The notes: generated from the letters alone by a model not told the origin. A DNA stretch of 64,000 bases from Oscillospiraceae bacterium (GCA_031266365.1 JAISBE010000003.1:124001-188000), one strand, 5' to 3'. Counted from the stretch's first letter, positions 18,116 through 29,700 are shown. Made by a program: numbers and translations.

Positions 18116-18925
18116 ATGCCAATAGTATCTATGAAACAACTTTTAGAAGCAGGTGTTCATTTTGGGCACCAAACCAGACGATGGAATCCTAAAATGGCGG
18201 AATATATCTTTACGGAGCGCAATGGTATATATATTATCGATTTACAAAAAACAGTAGTAAAACTCGAGAACGCCTATCGTTTTGTGAAAGATCTTTCGGT
18301 TGAAGGAAAATCCGTATTATTCGTTGGAACGAAAAAGCAAGCGCAGGAATCGGTTCGAGAAGAAGCAAACCGCGGAGGGGCTTTTTATGTGGATGCGCGG
18401 TGGCTCGGTGGAATGTTAACGAATTTTGCAACTATTCGTCGACGAGTAGATCGTTTAAAACAGTTAAGAACGATGCAAGAAGACGGTACATTTGATTTGC
18501 TCCCTAAAAAGGAAGTTATCAAGTTGGTTTTGCAGATTGAGAAATTAGAAAAATTTTTGGGCGGAATAAAAAATATGCAAACCTTGCCAGGGGCTCTTTT
18601 TATAATTGATCCCAAAAAGGAACATATTGCCGTAGCGGAAGCAAACAAGCTTGGGATACCGATTATAGCGATTGTTGATACAAACTGTGATCCGGATAAT
18701 ATAGATTATATCGTCCCTGGCAACGATGATGCTATCCGTTCAGTTAGGCTGATAACAGCTGCAATAGCGGATGCTATAATTGAAGGCAATGAAGGTCGCG
18801 TTGGTGCGGCTGCTATTTTAGAAGAAAGTGAGAAATTAGCGATTAACAGCGCAAAAAATGATGATATTGAGAAAAAGCTGTTGGTGCGAGAAGCTGATGA
18901 TACGTCGTCAGGTGAAAATGCTTAA
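18116..18925 (+). CDS. rpsB: 30S ribosomal protein S2
   Basis: 269 residues from the ATG at 18116, which has AAGGAGGG in the right place; the longer reading from 18086 would include that ribosome site as codons and is unlikely. The conserved S2 features are visible: [19 protein letters not shown] at the N-terminus, [20 protein letters not shown], and [21 protein letters not shown]. The C-terminal tail is acidic. tsf follows in the usual rpsB-tsf operon. Confidence 0.96.
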   Translation: MPIVSMKQLLEAGVHFGHQTRRWNPKMAEYIFTERNGIYIIDLQKTVVKLENAYRFVKDLSVEGKSVLFVGTKKQAQESVREEANRGGAFYVDARWLGGMLTNFATIRRRVDRLKQLRTMQEDGTFDLLPKKEVIKLVLQIEKLEKFLGGIKNMQTLPGALFIIDPKKEHIAVAEANKLGIPIIAIVDTNCDPDNIDYIVPGNDDAIRSVRLITAAIADAIIEGNEGRVGAAAILEESEKLAINSAKNDDIEKKLLVREADDTSSGENA

Positions 18926-18973
18926 CTAATTTTGAAATCTAAAACTTAAATATATAACTACAGGAGGAGCAAA

Positions 18974-19888
18974 ATGGATTTTTCGGCAAAAGATGTGAAA
19001 ATGCTAAGAGAAAAAACGGGCTGCGGTATGATGGACTGTAAAAAAGCATTAACGCAATCAAATGGAGATTTGACTGCCGCAGTTGATATTTTAAGAAAAA
19101 AAGGGTTAGCGGCAGCGATGAAAAAGGCGGAAAGAATTGCAGCCGAAGGGGTCGCGTTTGCTTGTGTGAACCGGGAGAACAATGTGGGTGTGGTTATTGA
19201 AGTGAATGCGGAGACTGATTTTGTTGCGAAAAATGCTGATTTTCAGGCTTTTGTTCAAACTTGTGCGGACACCATTATCGAAAAGGCACCTGTTGATTTA
19301 CCCGCTTTGCTCGCTGTTAAAGCAAAAGACAGCGATAAAACTATTGAAGAGATTTTACAAGATAAAATTTTAACTATAGGTGAAAATATAAAAATAAGAA
19401 GATTCGCGCGGTTTGAAGGCGTAATATCAACTTATATACACGCGGCAGGGAGAATTGGCGTGCTTGTGAAATTTGATGCAGATCCTAAAATTGCATCTGG
19501 GGACGCTTTCAAAATTTTTGCAAAGGATATTGCTATGCAGGTGGCAGCTGCTTATCCTAGATATTTAAAGAGAGAGGATGTTTCAGAAGACGTTTTGGAG
19601 CATGAGAAAAAAGTTCTTACGGAACAAATAGTTAATGAGGGCAAACCTGCTAATATTGCTGAAAAGATTGTGCTAGGTAAAATTGGAAAGTTTTATAAAG
19701 AAAATTGTCTTATGGACCAATTATTTGTAAAAGATAGCAATATTTCCGTTGCGCAATATGTTGAAAATGTTGGAAAAGACCTCGGTCAAAAAATAAACGT
19801 AGTTGAATTCGTTAGGTTTGAAAAAGGTGAAGGACTTGAGAAAAAGGAAGATAATTTTGCAGAAGAAGTTGAAAATATGATAAATTAG
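18974..19888 (+). CDS. tsf: Elongation factor Ts
   Basis: 304 residues. The N-terminal UBA-like domain (VKMLREKTGCGMMDCKKAL) and the TDFVAKN contact motif for EF-Tu are both present. It recycles EF-Tu by nucleotide exchange. A GGAGG ribosome site precedes the ATG. The length matches the family. The gene ends before a terminator, so pyrH probably has its own promoter. Confidence 0.96.
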   Translation: MDFSAKDVKMLREKTGCGMMDCKKALTQSNGDLTAAVDILRKKGLAAAMKKAERIAAEGVAFACVNRENNVGVVIEVNAETDFVAKNADFQAFVQTCADTIIEKAPVDLPALLAVKAKDSDKTIEEILQDKILTIGENIKIRRFARFEGVISTYIHAAGRIGVLVKFDADPKIASGDAFKIFAKDIAMQVAAAYPRYLKREDVSEDVLEHEKKVLTEQIVNEGKPANIAEKIVLGKIGKFYKENCLMDQLFVKDSNISVAQYVENVGKDLGQKINVVEFVRFEKGEGLEKKEDNFAEEVENMIN

Positions 19889-19928
19889 CATCTAAAAATT
19901 GAATAATCTAAAATTTTTTTATCAATAT

Positions 19929-19990
19929 CGCTCTTTTATCATAGTTTAAAATTAAATTACTATTTTAAGAATAAAAGAGCGCTTCTTTTT
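19929..19990 (+). terminator. Terminator after tsf
   Basis: An 11-bp perfect stem (CGCTCTTTTAT at 19929-19939 with its complement at 19971-19981) encloses a 31-nt loop that can form a second short stem (ATAGT/ACTAT). It is followed by CTTCTTTTT. It closes the rpsB-tsf unit. Confidence 0.75.
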
Positions 19991-20099
19991 ACCGTGTATG
20001 CGTTAGAGCTGTTTAATATGTTTATTATTTTTAAATTTTTTAGTCAAGCTACAGCATATGTTAAAATTTGTAAAGTCGATTATTAGGAGTGTTGAGTAT

Positions 20100-20804
20100 T
20101 TGAGTGCGAAGTATCGGAGAATTTTATTAAAATTAAGCGGCGAAGCTTTGGCCGGAGACTTTAATTACGGTCTCGATATGAAAACAGTTTTTTCTATGTG
20201 TAAAGCAATAAAAAAATGTGTGGATTTAAATGTTCAAATTGGAATTGTGGTCGGTGGAGGAAATTTTTGGCGAGGTCGTAGCAGAGGAGAAATGGACCGG
20301 ACGCGAGCAGATCATATGGGCATGCTTGCAACGGTGATAAATGCTCTGGGTGTTGCTGATTCACTAGAGCAATTGGGGATATCCGTCCGTGTGCAAACGG
20401 CCGTAGGTATGCGGCAATTTGCAGAGCCTTATATTCGCAATAAGGCGGTTAGGCATATGGAAAAGGGCAGAGTTGTTGTTTTTGGTTGTGGCACCGGTAA
20501 CCCGTTTTTCTCAACTGATACGGCAGCCTCTTTGCGTGCAGCAGAGATTGACGCAGATATTATCCTTAAAGCCACAGCTGTTGATGGCGTGTATGATAGC
20601 GATCCTCAAATTAATAAAAATGCAATCAAATATGAGGCATTATCATTTTATGAGATTTTGAATAAAAATTTGAGTGTAATAGATAGCACTGCTGCATCAC
20701 TTTGTAAAGATAACAACATACCAATTTTGGTTTTTAGCATTGCCGATCCTGAAAATATTTTTAAGGTGATATGCGGGGAGAAAATTGGTACAATGATTAA
20801 ATAA
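20100..20804 (+). CDS. pyrH: UMP kinase
   Basis: Phosphorylates UMP to UDP for pyrimidine nucleotide supply. The amino-acid-kinase fold is shown by LKLSGEAL at the N-terminus, [23 protein letters not shown], and the [12 protein letters not shown] loop. I place the start at a TTG (20100) with TAGGAG 10 bp upstream, giving [15 protein letters not shown], which matches the usual N-terminus. The ATG at 20058 would add 14 atypical residues. frr follows 32 bp later, the standard pairing. Confidence 0.93.
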   Translation: MSAKYRRILLKLSGEALAGDFNYGLDMKTVFSMCKAIKKCVDLNVQIGIVVGGGNFWRGRSRGEMDRTRADHMGMLATVINALGVADSLEQLGISVRVQTAVGMRQFAEPYIRNKAVRHMEKGRVVVFGCGTGNPFFSTDTAASLRAAEIDADIILKATAVDGVYDSDPQINKNAIKYEALSFYEILNKNLSVIDSTAASLCKDNNIPILVFSIADPENIFKVICGEKIGTMIK

Positions 20805-20836
20805 TTATAAATGTAACCATATTATAAAGGGGATTT

Positions 20837-21391
20837 ATGGATAAAATGTTAAAAAATATAGAGGAAAATATGGAAAAATCAGTTCAAGTTTTGGTGGATG
20901 AATATTCAGCAATTAGAGCTGGGCGGGCTAATCCTGCTTTATTAGAAAAAATAGCAATAGACTATTACGGTACGCAAACTCCGATTACTCAACTGGCAAC
21001 TATTTCAATCACAGAGGCTCGGACGATTATGATTCAACCTTGGGAGACTTCAATTTGCAGTAAAATTGAAAAAGCTATACAAATTTCTGATTTAGGGATA
21101 AATCCACAAAGTGATGGCAAAGTTATCCGCATAACATTTCCGCCACTTAATGAAGATAGAAGGCGTGAACTTGTTAAAGAGGTCTCTAAGATTACAGAAA
21201 ACGCTAAAGTGGCGGTTCGTTCAGTGCGCCGAAATTTTATAGATAAACAGAAAAAAATGAAAAAAGAAGCGTTGATTTCTGAAGATGACCTAAAACGGGC
21301 TGAAAAGAGAGTCCAAGAGCTCACAGACCGCTATTGCGATGAGATTGAGAATTTATATTTGAAAAAAGAAAAAGAAATAATGGGAATGTGA
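20837..21391 (+). CDS. frr: Ribosome recycling factor
   Basis: 184 residues, full length. It splits post-termination ribosomes together with EF-G. Characteristic segments are SAIRAGRANPALLEKI, YYGTQTPITQLA, PPLNEDRRRELVK and AKVAVRSVRRNF, in the L-shaped two-domain order. A GGGG ribosome site precedes the ATG. The 261 bp to uppS contain no gene; a C5/G6 inverted repeat at about 21540-21570 could be a weak terminator. Confidence 0.96.
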   Translation: MDKMLKNIEENMEKSVQVLVDEYSAIRAGRANPALLEKIAIDYYGTQTPITQLATISITEARTIMIQPWETSICSKIEKAIQISDLGINPQSDGKVIRITFPPLNEDRRRELVKEVSKITENAKVAVRSVRRNFIDKQKKMKKEALISEDDLKRAEKRVQELTDRYCDEIENLYLKKEKEIMGM

Positions 21392-21652
21392 AAAATTGAA
21401 AGTATTTCAAAAATGATTATAAATAAGCGCCCCTATATTTTATCATGAAAACGCGCTGCAAATATGTCAATCAGCAGCAAATTTCTTGAAGCAATACAAG
21501 CTTTACGGCGAAATTTGCCCTTTAGAGAGCAAAAAATCCCCCATTTTCCCCTATGAGTGAAGGGGGGTATTAGCACCTATAAACGGCCTAAAAAATATTA
21601 TTTGTTTTAAGGTAATAATGTTAAGTGAAAGGTTTAGCTAAATTTAGTTTTT

Positions 21653-22420
21653 ATGAAAAAATTATATAACTTTTTTTCACGATTTCAAAAAGTTCGTTTC
21701 CTTTCTAGCTGTGGAAATAACATGTGTTTGCCTGAACATCTTGGCATAATTATGGACGGAAATGGACGCTGGGCAAAAAGAAAGCGCTTGCCACGCAAAG
21801 TTGGACACACTGCAGGGGCTAACAATTTTCGCAGAATTGTGAAACATTGCAGTAAAATAGGGATAAAATATCTAACTGTTTTTGCTTTTTCTACCGAAAA
21901 TTGGAAAAGGCCTAAAGAAGAAGTAGTGCACCTTATGGAACTTTTTAAGCAGTATTTGGAAGAGGCCCTTAAAGATTTTCAAGACGAAAATATAAAAATT
22001 GCGTTTTTAGGAGAGCGAAAGGTGCTGTCTGATGATTTGCAAAATTTAATCGAAGAAACAGAAAGAGTTTCGGCAAATTGCGATGGCATGGTTTTAAATA
22101 TAGCGATGAATTACGGAAGCAGAAATGAAATTGTTGAAGCAGCGATATCTTTAATTGAGGATGTTTTAGAGAAAAAAATTAATATATGTGATATAGACGC
22201 AGAGGCTCTCTCACAAAGGCTTTACACCAAATTTTGTCCAGATCCAGATTTAATAGTACGCACAGGAGGTGAATTTCGCATTTCTAACTTTCTTCTTTGG
22301 CAATCGGCGTATGCGGAATATGCTGTTGTAGATATATTGTGGCCTGACCTTAAACCTGATAATTTAGATGCAATTTTGTTAGAATTTTCGAAAAGAAAAA
22401 GACGGTTTGGGGGGATATAA
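21653..22420 (+). CDS. uppS: Isoprenyl transferase (undecaprenyl diphosphate synthase)
   Basis: 255 residues. It makes the C55 lipid carrier for cell wall synthesis by cis-addition of isoprenyl units. Signature motifs are IIMDGNGRWAK with the catalytic Asp, FAFSTENWKRP, and the C-terminal DPDLIVRTGGEFRISNFLLWQ and AYAEY. The first ATG at 21653 lacks a strong ribosome site. The ATG at 21722 (MCLPEHLGII) gives a more usual N-terminus, so the first 23 residues are doubtful. It begins a tight run uppS-cdsA-dxr-rseP-ispG-polC. Confidence 0.94.
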   Translation: MKKLYNFFSRFQKVRFLSSCGNNMCLPEHLGIIMDGNGRWAKRKRLPRKVGHTAGANNFRRIVKHCSKIGIKYLTVFAFSTENWKRPKEEVVHLMELFKQYLEEALKDFQDENIKIAFLGERKVLSDDLQNLIEETERVSANCDGMVLNIAMNYGSRNEIVEAAISLIEDVLEKKINICDIDAEALSQRLYTKFCPDPDLIVRTGGEFRISNFLLWQSAYAEYAVVDILWPDLKPDNLDAILLEFSKRKRRFGGI

Positions 22421-23350
22421 TTGGCAACTAGATGTGTATCTGGAATAATTGGGGCAGTATTTATTATTGCAATTTTGATATGTAATCAAAGTTTTCCAAT
22501 ACTATTAAATATTTTAGTGGCAATTATATGCGCAATTTCAGATTATGAGCTTTTTTGCGTTATGGGATTGGCTATCCCTTTGAAGAAGTCGGCTGAGAAA
22601 GGTAAGTTTAAAGATTTAAAAGTTTATATATTTAGAAAAAAGATATATATTTTAACTATTTCAAGTTTATTATTTTCTATATTATTGCCCATGGCGAGTA
22701 GCAAAATTTTTAAGCAGATACTTTGGTTTTTATATACTATTATAACTTTTGGATTTGCAATTTTTATGGCAAGCTCAGCTAAAAAACAAAAAAAATTTAG
22801 ACACGTGAAAAAAACTTTGAAATTTCAGGATATTATTGTGGCTTATAGCATAACAGCGCTGATCTTGTTTTCTCTAACAACTCTTATTAAGTTAAGGGAT
22901 ATAGGAGGCCGTATTGGTAGTTTTTATGTATTGATTGTGCTAGGGATTGCTTGGTTCTCCGATACTGGCGCTTATTTTGGTGGGAACTTTTTGGGCAAAC
23001 AGAAGCTTTGCCCAGAAATTAGCCCCAAAAAGACGGTAGAAGGCGTTGTTAGTGGGGCAGTAACATGTGTTTTACTCATGCTACTGATGGGTAAAGCTTT
23101 TGAGAGCAAATTGTTCGGTTTATCAGCCCAAATTAATTATATAAATTTTATCATCACTTGTTTTGTTGGCGCTTTTATCGCTGTTATAGGCGATTTATGT
23201 TTTTCTTTGCTGAAGCGAAGTTATAATGTCAAAGATTTTGGCAATATACTCCCTGGGCATGGAGGGGCGCTAGATAGGTTTGATAGCGTTATATTTGTGG
23301 CACCGTTCGTTTATTTTATCCTTAAAAACTTTTCATTTTTAAGTGCTTAA
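22421..23350 (+). CDS. cdsA: Phosphatidate cytidylyltransferase
   Basis: 309 residues with a TTG start directly after the uppS stop; GGGGGG serves as ribosome site. It makes CDP-diacylglycerol for phospholipids. About eight membrane segments are visible, together with the C-terminal CdsA signature (GDLCFSLLKRSYNVKDFG, then LPGHGGALDRFDS) and the SDTGAYFGG motif. A Lys-rich insertion at about residues 50-75 and another near 125 make it slightly longer than average. Confidence 0.93.
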   Translation: MATRCVSGIIGAVFIIAILICNQSFPILLNILVAIICAISDYELFCVMGLAIPLKKSAEKGKFKDLKVYIFRKKIYILTISSLLFSILLPMASSKIFKQILWFLYTIITFGFAIFMASSAKKQKKFRHVKKTLKFQDIIVAYSITALILFSLTTLIKLRDIGGRIGSFYVLIVLGIAWFSDTGAYFGGNFLGKQKLCPEISPKKTVEGVVSGAVTCVLLMLLMGKAFESKLFGLSAQINYINFIITCFVGAFIAVIGDLCFSLLKRSYNVKDFGNILPGHGGALDRFDSVIFVAPFVYFILKNFSFLSA

Positions 23351-23384
23351 AGTATTTGTTATTTTGTGTAAAAAATTAAGGTAG

Positions 23385-24557
23385 GTGAAAATATTGACTT
23401 CTAACCTTTGTATTTTAGGCTCAACCGGTTCAATAGGTACTCAAGCTTTAAATATTGCCAAAAAACTGGGCATTTCGGTGTCTGCATTGGCGGCTCATAG
23501 TAATATAAAATTGCTCGAAGAGCAGGCGAGAGAATTTAAGCCTGCGCTTATTGCGGTTTTTGATGGTGGTGCAGCGGGAGAGCTTAAAAAAAGGCTTAAA
23601 GATATGGCTGTGAAAATAGTTGATGGCTACGATGGACTTTGTGAAGCTGTTGCTCTATCGAATGTGGACACGGTGCTAAATGCGCTAGTTGGCATAGTGG
23701 GTTTGGTGCCAACTTTTGAGGCGATAAAGTGCGGGAAGCAAATTGCACTTGCTAACAAAGAAACCTTAGTGGCTGGAGGCAGGCTTTTAATGGAAGCTGC
23801 AAAAAAAAATAAAGTTGCAATTTTACCTGTGGATAGCGAGCACTCTGCAATATTTCAATGTCTTGAGGGGTGTCGCGATAAAAGTTATATCAAAAAAATT
23901 CTTCTCACAGCTTCAGGTGGACCTTTATTCGGCAAAAGCAATGAAGAGTTAAAAAATGTTGCTATTGACGATGTGCTAAAGCACCCGAATTGGAATATGG
24001 GAAAGAAGGTGACTGTTGATTCAGCTTCTTTGATGAATAAAGGATTGGAATTGATAGAGGCGGTTTATTTGTTTGGCGTTTCGCCGGACTTTATTGAAGT
24101 TGTTATACATAGAGAAAGTCTTATTCACTCTATGGTGGAGTATAAAGATAATTCGGTAATTGCTCAGATTGCTTCTAAAGACATGCATTTGCCTATTCAA
24201 TATGCACTTACTTGGCCTGAAAGGGCGAGTTGTCCTGTTGATGAATTGAATTTTGCAAATATTGGAACACTTTCTTTTTATAAGCCAGACGAAAAAACGT
24301 TTCCACTTTTGGAATTGTGCAGAAAGGCTGTAAAGATCGGTGGTGGGGCTCCGGCATTTATATGTAGTGCAGATGAGGAGGCAGTAAATTTATTTTTGAG
24401 AAAAAAGATTTCCTTTTTAGGTATAACGGAGCTGGTCGAGAGGATTTTTGAAAAATATTCTTATAAAGAGGTAAATAATGTGGAAGATATATTAGAGGTT
24501 GATAGACAAGCTAAAGAATTAGTAAAGGAGGAATTATGTCGTGGATATATTGATTAA
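23385..24557 (+). CDS. dxr: 1-deoxy-D-xylulose 5-phosphate reductoisomerase
   Basis: 390 residues. Second enzyme of the MEP isoprenoid pathway; ispG of the same pathway lies two genes downstream. The NADPH-binding start LGSTGSIGTQAL, ALANKETLV, PVDSEHSAIFQ (metal and substrate) and TVDSASLMNKGLE are all present. The start is GTG at 23385, or possibly the TTG at 23394, which sits better behind GGTAGGTG. The 3' end overlaps rseP by 17 bp. Confidence 0.95.
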   Translation: MKILTSNLCILGSTGSIGTQALNIAKKLGISVSALAAHSNIKLLEEQAREFKPALIAVFDGGAAGELKKRLKDMAVKIVDGYDGLCEAVALSNVDTVLNALVGIVGLVPTFEAIKCGKQIALANKETLVAGGRLLMEAAKKNKVAILPVDSEHSAIFQCLEGCRDKSYIKKILLTASGGPLFGKSNEELKNVAIDDVLKHPNWNMGKKVTVDSASLMNKGLELIEAVYLFGVSPDFIEVVIHRESLIHSMVEYKDNSVIAQIASKDMHLPIQYALTWPERASCPVDELNFANIGTLSFYKPDEKTFPLLELCRKAVKIGGGAPAFICSADEEAVNLFLRKKISFLGITELVERIFEKYSYKEVNNVEDILEVDRQAKELVKEELCRGYID

Positions 24558-25620
24558 AATTCTTTTAATTTTTATAGGGATTTTATTTTTTTCATTGATT
24601 ATTTTAATACACGAATTTGGGCATTTTTTCACAGCGAAGTTGTCTGGTGTGCGCGTAAATGAATTTGCCTTGGGTATGGGACCTAAGATACTTAAATTTC
24701 AGCGTGGCGAAACACTTTACACGTTAAGGCTTTTCCCGATCGGTGGTTTTTGCGCTATGGAGGGGGAAGACGAAGAGAGCGAGAAGGATGGTTCTTTTAG
24801 AAAAGCGGCTGTTTGGAAACGCATGATTATTATTGTTGCAGGTGCGCTTTTGAACGTTTTGTTGGGGCTTATTTTGACTATAGTAATTTTAGTACAGCGA
24901 CCGTATTTTAATTCCACAACAGTTGACGCTTTTAAAGATACTAGCGTAAGTCAACGTGAGTTGAGTGCTGGCGATCGCATAGAATCTGTTAATGGATATA
25001 AAATTTCAACGTTCCTTGATTTGAATTTTGCTATTATGGTTAACTTTAAGTGCAATAAAAATTCTCCAGTTACTATGGTGGTCAATAGAGAAGGTAAAAA
25101 GATAACTTTGAATAAAGTTGAGTTTGATACAGAAAAGGCAGATGATGGAAAAGAATTGCCAACGACAGGGTTTTTGATGAAAAAAATAGATAAAAATTTC
25201 GGCACAGTATTAGCGCAATCCGCAAAATATACAATTTCTAACGTCAGGACAGTGTGGGAAAGTTTGAGTTTGCTGATTACTGGAAAATTAGGTATTAATG
25301 ATGTGGCCGGGCCAATAGGGATGATATCTGGTGTTGGCAAAGCTGCTACGGATGGCTTGCAGGAAAATATAGGCAAGGCTATAAATAATATTACGCAGGC
25401 GATGATGTCGATAACTGTTAATTTAGGTGTATTTAATTTATTGCCTTTCCCAGCTTTGGATGGAGGTCGATTTGTGTTTTTATTAATTGAATCGATCAGG
25501 AAAAAACCAATAAATCCTAAATATGAGGGAATTATACACGCAGTTGGTTTTATTCTTGTTTTGGCATTGATGGCTGTTTGTACTTTCAGCGATGTTTTTA
25601 AAATTTTTAGGAGAGCTTAA
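24541..25620 (+). CDS. rseP: Site-2 membrane metalloprotease RseP/RasP
   Basis: 359 residues. An intramembrane zinc protease that trims membrane-anchored anti-sigma factors and leftover signal peptides. HEFGH in the first membrane helix holds the zinc ligands and catalytic Glu, and NLLPFPALDGGR near the C-terminus provides the Asp ligand. A PDZ domain lies between (about residues 115-200, with SAGDRIESVNGYKI). The start is GTG inside the end of dxr, with AAAGGAGG about 11 bp upstream; a TTG three codons later is an alternative. Confidence 0.93.
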   Translation: MDILIKILLIFIGILFFSLIILIHEFGHFFTAKLSGVRVNEFALGMGPKILKFQRGETLYTLRLFPIGGFCAMEGEDEESEKDGSFRKAAVWKRMIIIVAGALLNVLLGLILTIVILVQRPYFNSTTVDAFKDTSVSQRELSAGDRIESVNGYKISTFLDLNFAIMVNFKCNKNSPVTMVVNREGKKITLNKVEFDTEKADDGKELPTTGFLMKKIDKNFGTVLAQSAKYTISNVRTVWESLSLLITGKLGINDVAGPIGMISGVGKAATDGLQENIGKAINNITQAMMSITVNLGVFNLLPFPALDGGRFVFLLIESIRKKPINPKYEGIIHAVGFILVLALMAVCTFSDVFKIFRRA

Positions 25621-25659
25621 AAATTAAAGCTTAAAAAGAGGTGCAGGTTAAAAAATAAT

Positions 25660-26712
25660 ATGGAGCGAAAGATTACCAAGAAAATTATGGTTGGAGATGT
25701 TTCCGTTGGAGGCGGTGCGGCGATAGCAGTGCAGTCCATGCTGAGCTTGCCTCCTGAAGATATTCAGGGAAACCTCAAGCAAGCTTTATTGCTTGAGCAA
25801 GCTGGGTGCAATATTTTAAGGGTCGCAATACCGGATATGAAGGCGGTTAAGTTAATTTACGAATTGAAAAAAAAATTAAAAATTCCGCTGGTCGCAGATA
25901 TACATTTTGATTACCGTCTGGCAGTGGAATCAGTTATGGCGGGAACCGACAAAGTGCGAATCAATCCCGGAAATATTGGTGATTCTGATAGAGTGAAAAG
26001 GATAGTGGATGTCTGTAAATTAAAAAATGTTCCAATCAGGATCGGTGTGAATTCGGGTTCTTTGCAGAAAGATATTTTGGAAAAATATGAAAAAATTAAT
26101 CATAATTCACTCTGCGAAAGCGCTTGTGGCTACATAAAATTACTAGAAAAATTCGATTTTACTGACATAGTTATTTCTATAAAGGCTTCTAATATTGAAA
26201 CGATGGTAAAAGCCTGCGAGCTTATTTCGGAAAAATGTGATTATCCCTTGCATTTGGGCGTCACAGAAGCGGGTACGGCGCGCTTGGGGATTATTAAGAC
26301 AGCTGTTGGTATAGGGGCTTTGTTGTTAAATGGAATAGGTGATACGATCCGCATTTCTCTCACAGCTGATCCTTTAGAGGAGATAGTTGTTGCGAGAAAT
26401 TTACTAAAAGCTCTTGAAATCGATAAGCAGGGGATACAAATTATTTCATGCCCAACTTGTGGCAGAACTAAAGTAAATTTGCTGAAATTAGTTGAAGAGA
26501 TGGAAAATCGAGTGAAAAATTATGCTGGTAAAAACTTGAAAATTGCAATCATGGGGTGTGTTGTGAACGGACCTGGAGAGGCATCTGAGGCGGATATCGG
26601 TGTTACTTGCGGAGATGGAGTTGGGGTTATATTTAAAAAAGGAAAAATAGTTAGAAAAGTAAAAGAAGATGAAATTTTGGATGAACTTATAAAAGAGATA
26701 AATTTAGCTTAA
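25660..26712 (+). CDS. ispG: 4-hydroxy-3-methylbut-2-enyl diphosphate synthase (flavodoxin/ferredoxin)
   Basis: 350 residues, the standard bacterial GcpE length. It catalyses the penultimate MEP-pathway step and carries a [4Fe-4S] cluster. The three Cys ligands are visible in ISCPTCGRTK and GCVVNGPGE. The N-terminal TIM-barrel part has VQSMLSLPPED, LVADIHFDYRLA and VRINPGNIGD. The ribosome site is weak and distant (GAGGTG, 16 bp), suggesting coupling to the genes upstream. Confidence 0.95.
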   Translation: MERKITKKIMVGDVSVGGGAAIAVQSMLSLPPEDIQGNLKQALLLEQAGCNILRVAIPDMKAVKLIYELKKKLKIPLVADIHFDYRLAVESVMAGTDKVRINPGNIGDSDRVKRIVDVCKLKNVPIRIGVNSGSLQKDILEKYEKINHNSLCESACGYIKLLEKFDFTDIVISIKASNIETMVKACELISEKCDYPLHLGVTEAGTARLGIIKTAVGIGALLLNGIGDTIRISLTADPLEEIVVARNLLKALEIDKQGIQIISCPTCGRTKVNLLKLVEEMENRVKNYAGKNLKIAIMGCVVNGPGEASEADIGVTCGDGVGVIFKKGKIVRKVKEDEILDELIKEINLA

Positions 26713-26770
26713 AATTTTTGCTATATTATCGAATTTTATTAGTGAAGGTCTAATTTAAGGAGGTGAAAAT

Positions 26771-29700
26771 TTGAGAAGTTTGGAAAGATTATTTAAACCT
26801 TATGTCAATAATATTTCTGTGATTTCTATGATCAACTCAGGAACTATTGAAAAAATTACCATTGATCACAAACAAAAGAGCATAAAAATTAGTATTATAT
26901 TTTCCAAAGAAGTGGAACATAATATAATTATGAAATTGGAAAGTTCTATATATTCTTCAAAATTAGGAGGCTATAAAGCGGTAATTTATCCGCGATTTCT
27001 TGTTATATCGAATGATTTGAAAAATAAAGAGGAGAGCTTTATAAGCGCACCTTTGGTTAATGCTGCTAAAGATGATATAGTGAATGAAAAAACAGATAAT
27101 ATTATAAAGATAAGAGAAAAAAATAACATGATCCCCAGAGCAGATATATTGCCCGATAAATTAGTTTATGGGAATAACGTTAAATATGGTTCATCGTTAG
27201 CGATTAATAAACTCAACGCTAAAACAGGAAATGTTACTATTTGGGGAGATATATCCCTACTTGAACGCAGATTTACTAAAAATAGAACGAAAAGAATATA
27301 TCTTATCAATATCACTGATTATACAGGGTCAATTATAGTAAAAGTTGTTTGCGACAGTGAAAAAGCTAAAAAATTGGAAACTTTGAGAAAAGAAGATACA
27401 GTCTTTGTTCAAGGGGAAGTTTTATACGATAAATACGATGGAGAGATAGTGCTGCGCCCTAAAGGTATTTGTAGAGGAAAAAAGAAAAAGATAGTCGATG
27501 TGGAGGAAAAAAAGCGAGTAGAATTGCATTTGCACAGTAATATGTCGGCGATGGACGGGATTAGCACTGTAGAAGCTTTGATAAAAAGGGCTCATGAGTG
27601 GGGGCATTCAGCAATAGCAATAACCGATCATGGGGTTTTGCAGGCTTTTCCAGATGCTATGAACGCTGCTGATAACATTAAAAAAAATGGCGGAGAAATT
27701 AAAGTAATTTACGGTTTAGAGGCATATTTTGTAAATGACGATCAATGCAAATTAGATTTTAAAAAACTGGATTCTTATCATCAGATTATTTTGGTAAAAA
27801 ATCAAATTGGACTGAAAAATCTTTATCGCTTAACTTCGGAAGCACATCTTAAGTATTTTTATAAAAAACCGAGAATACTAAAAAGTGAACTTATTAAGTT
27901 TCGAGAGGGGGTGTTAATAGGCAGTGCTTGCGAAGCAGGTGAATTGTTTAGGGCAGTAGTAAATGGTAAATCTTGGAGCGATTTACTCGAAATTGCGCGT
28001 TTTTATGATTATTTAGAAATACAACCTCTCGGTAACAATATGTTTATGCTGCGAGAAAATTTGGTCAAAACTGAAGAACAATTAAGGGATTTTAATCGTA
28101 CAATTGTAAAATTGGGCGAGGAATTGAAAATTCCTGTTATTGCAACAGGTGATGTGCATTTTCTTGATCCGCATGACGGGGATTATCGCAAAGTTTTGAT
28201 GGCAGGGCAGGGATATGCGGATGTGGACGAGCAGGCGCCACTTTTTTTTAAGACAACTGCAGAAATGTTAAAGGAATTTGAGTACCTTGGTTTAAAAAAA
28301 GCCTATGAAGTGGTTGTTGAAAATACAAATATGATATCAGAGATGATAGAAGAAGTAAGGCCTATTCCGACCGGGGTTTATCCGCCATGTATCGAAGGGG
28401 CAGAAGAAGAGCTTATTAAAATTACCTATGACAAAGCAAAAGCGATGTATGGAGAAATTTTGCCGGAAATTGTGAAAGACAGATTAGAAAAAGAGCTCTG
28501 TTCCATCACAAAACATGGTTTTGCAGTTTTATATATAACAGCCCAAAGATTGGTTGCGGATTCTGAATTACACGGTTATTTAGTGGGTTCAAGAGGTTCC
28601 GTTGGCTCTTCGTTGGTTGCGACGATATCTGGCATTTCTGAAGTTAATCCTCTTTTGCCGCATTATATTTGCCGGAAATGTAAAAGTAGCGAATTTATAA
28701 CTGATGGAAGTTATGATTCGGGCTTTGATTTGCCGGATAAAAATTGTCCAAAATGTGATGAGAAATATATTTGTGATGGGCATAATATACCATTTGAAAC
28801 TTTTTTAGGGTTTGATGGCGATAAAACGCCTGATATTGATTTGAATTTTTCCGGAGAATATCAGTCACGAGCTCACCGCTATACAGAAAAACTTTTTGGC
28901 AAAGATAACGTTTTTAAAGCAGGAACGATTGCAACAATCGCTGAAAAAACAGGGCTGGGGTTTGTAAAAAAATATATAGAGGAGAAAGGTATTATTCTTA
29001 GCCGAGCAGAGCAGGCGAGATTGGCTAGTGGATGTACTGGAGTTAGGAGGACAACAGGGCAACATCCGGGAGGGATGGTGATTGTTCCACAAGGGATGGA
29101 TATTTATGATTTCTGTCCGGTTCAAAGACCTGCAAATGATCAAAAGTCGAGTAATATAACGACGCATTTTGATTTTCATTCAATTCATGATACAATATGT
29201 AAGTTGGATGAATTAGGACACGACGTCCCTTCTATATATCGATATCTCGAAGATTACACCGGTATATCGGTTACAAAGGTGCCTATGAATGACAAAAAAG
29301 TGATGTCTTTGTTCACATCAACTGATGCGCTTGAGGTTTCGCAGGAAGATATTGATTCCCAAACGGGAACTTTCTCCTTGCCGGAAGTGGGAACAAATTT
29401 TGTGCGCCAAATGATGATCGATGCTAGACCAAAAAATTTTTCTGACTTATTGCAAATTTCCGGACTTTCTCATGGAACTGACGTTTGGCTTGGCAATGCG
29501 CAAGATCTCATAAAAAACGGAACTTGCACGATCTCTGATGTTATAGGTACGAGAGATAGCATAATGACCTATTTAATACAAAAAGGTATGGATCCTAAAA
29601 TCGCTTTCCAAATTATGGAAATAGTCAGAAAAGGAAAAGCAAAAGAGCAGCTGACGGATGTATATTTACGAGAGATGAAAAAATACGGAGTTGCCAGATG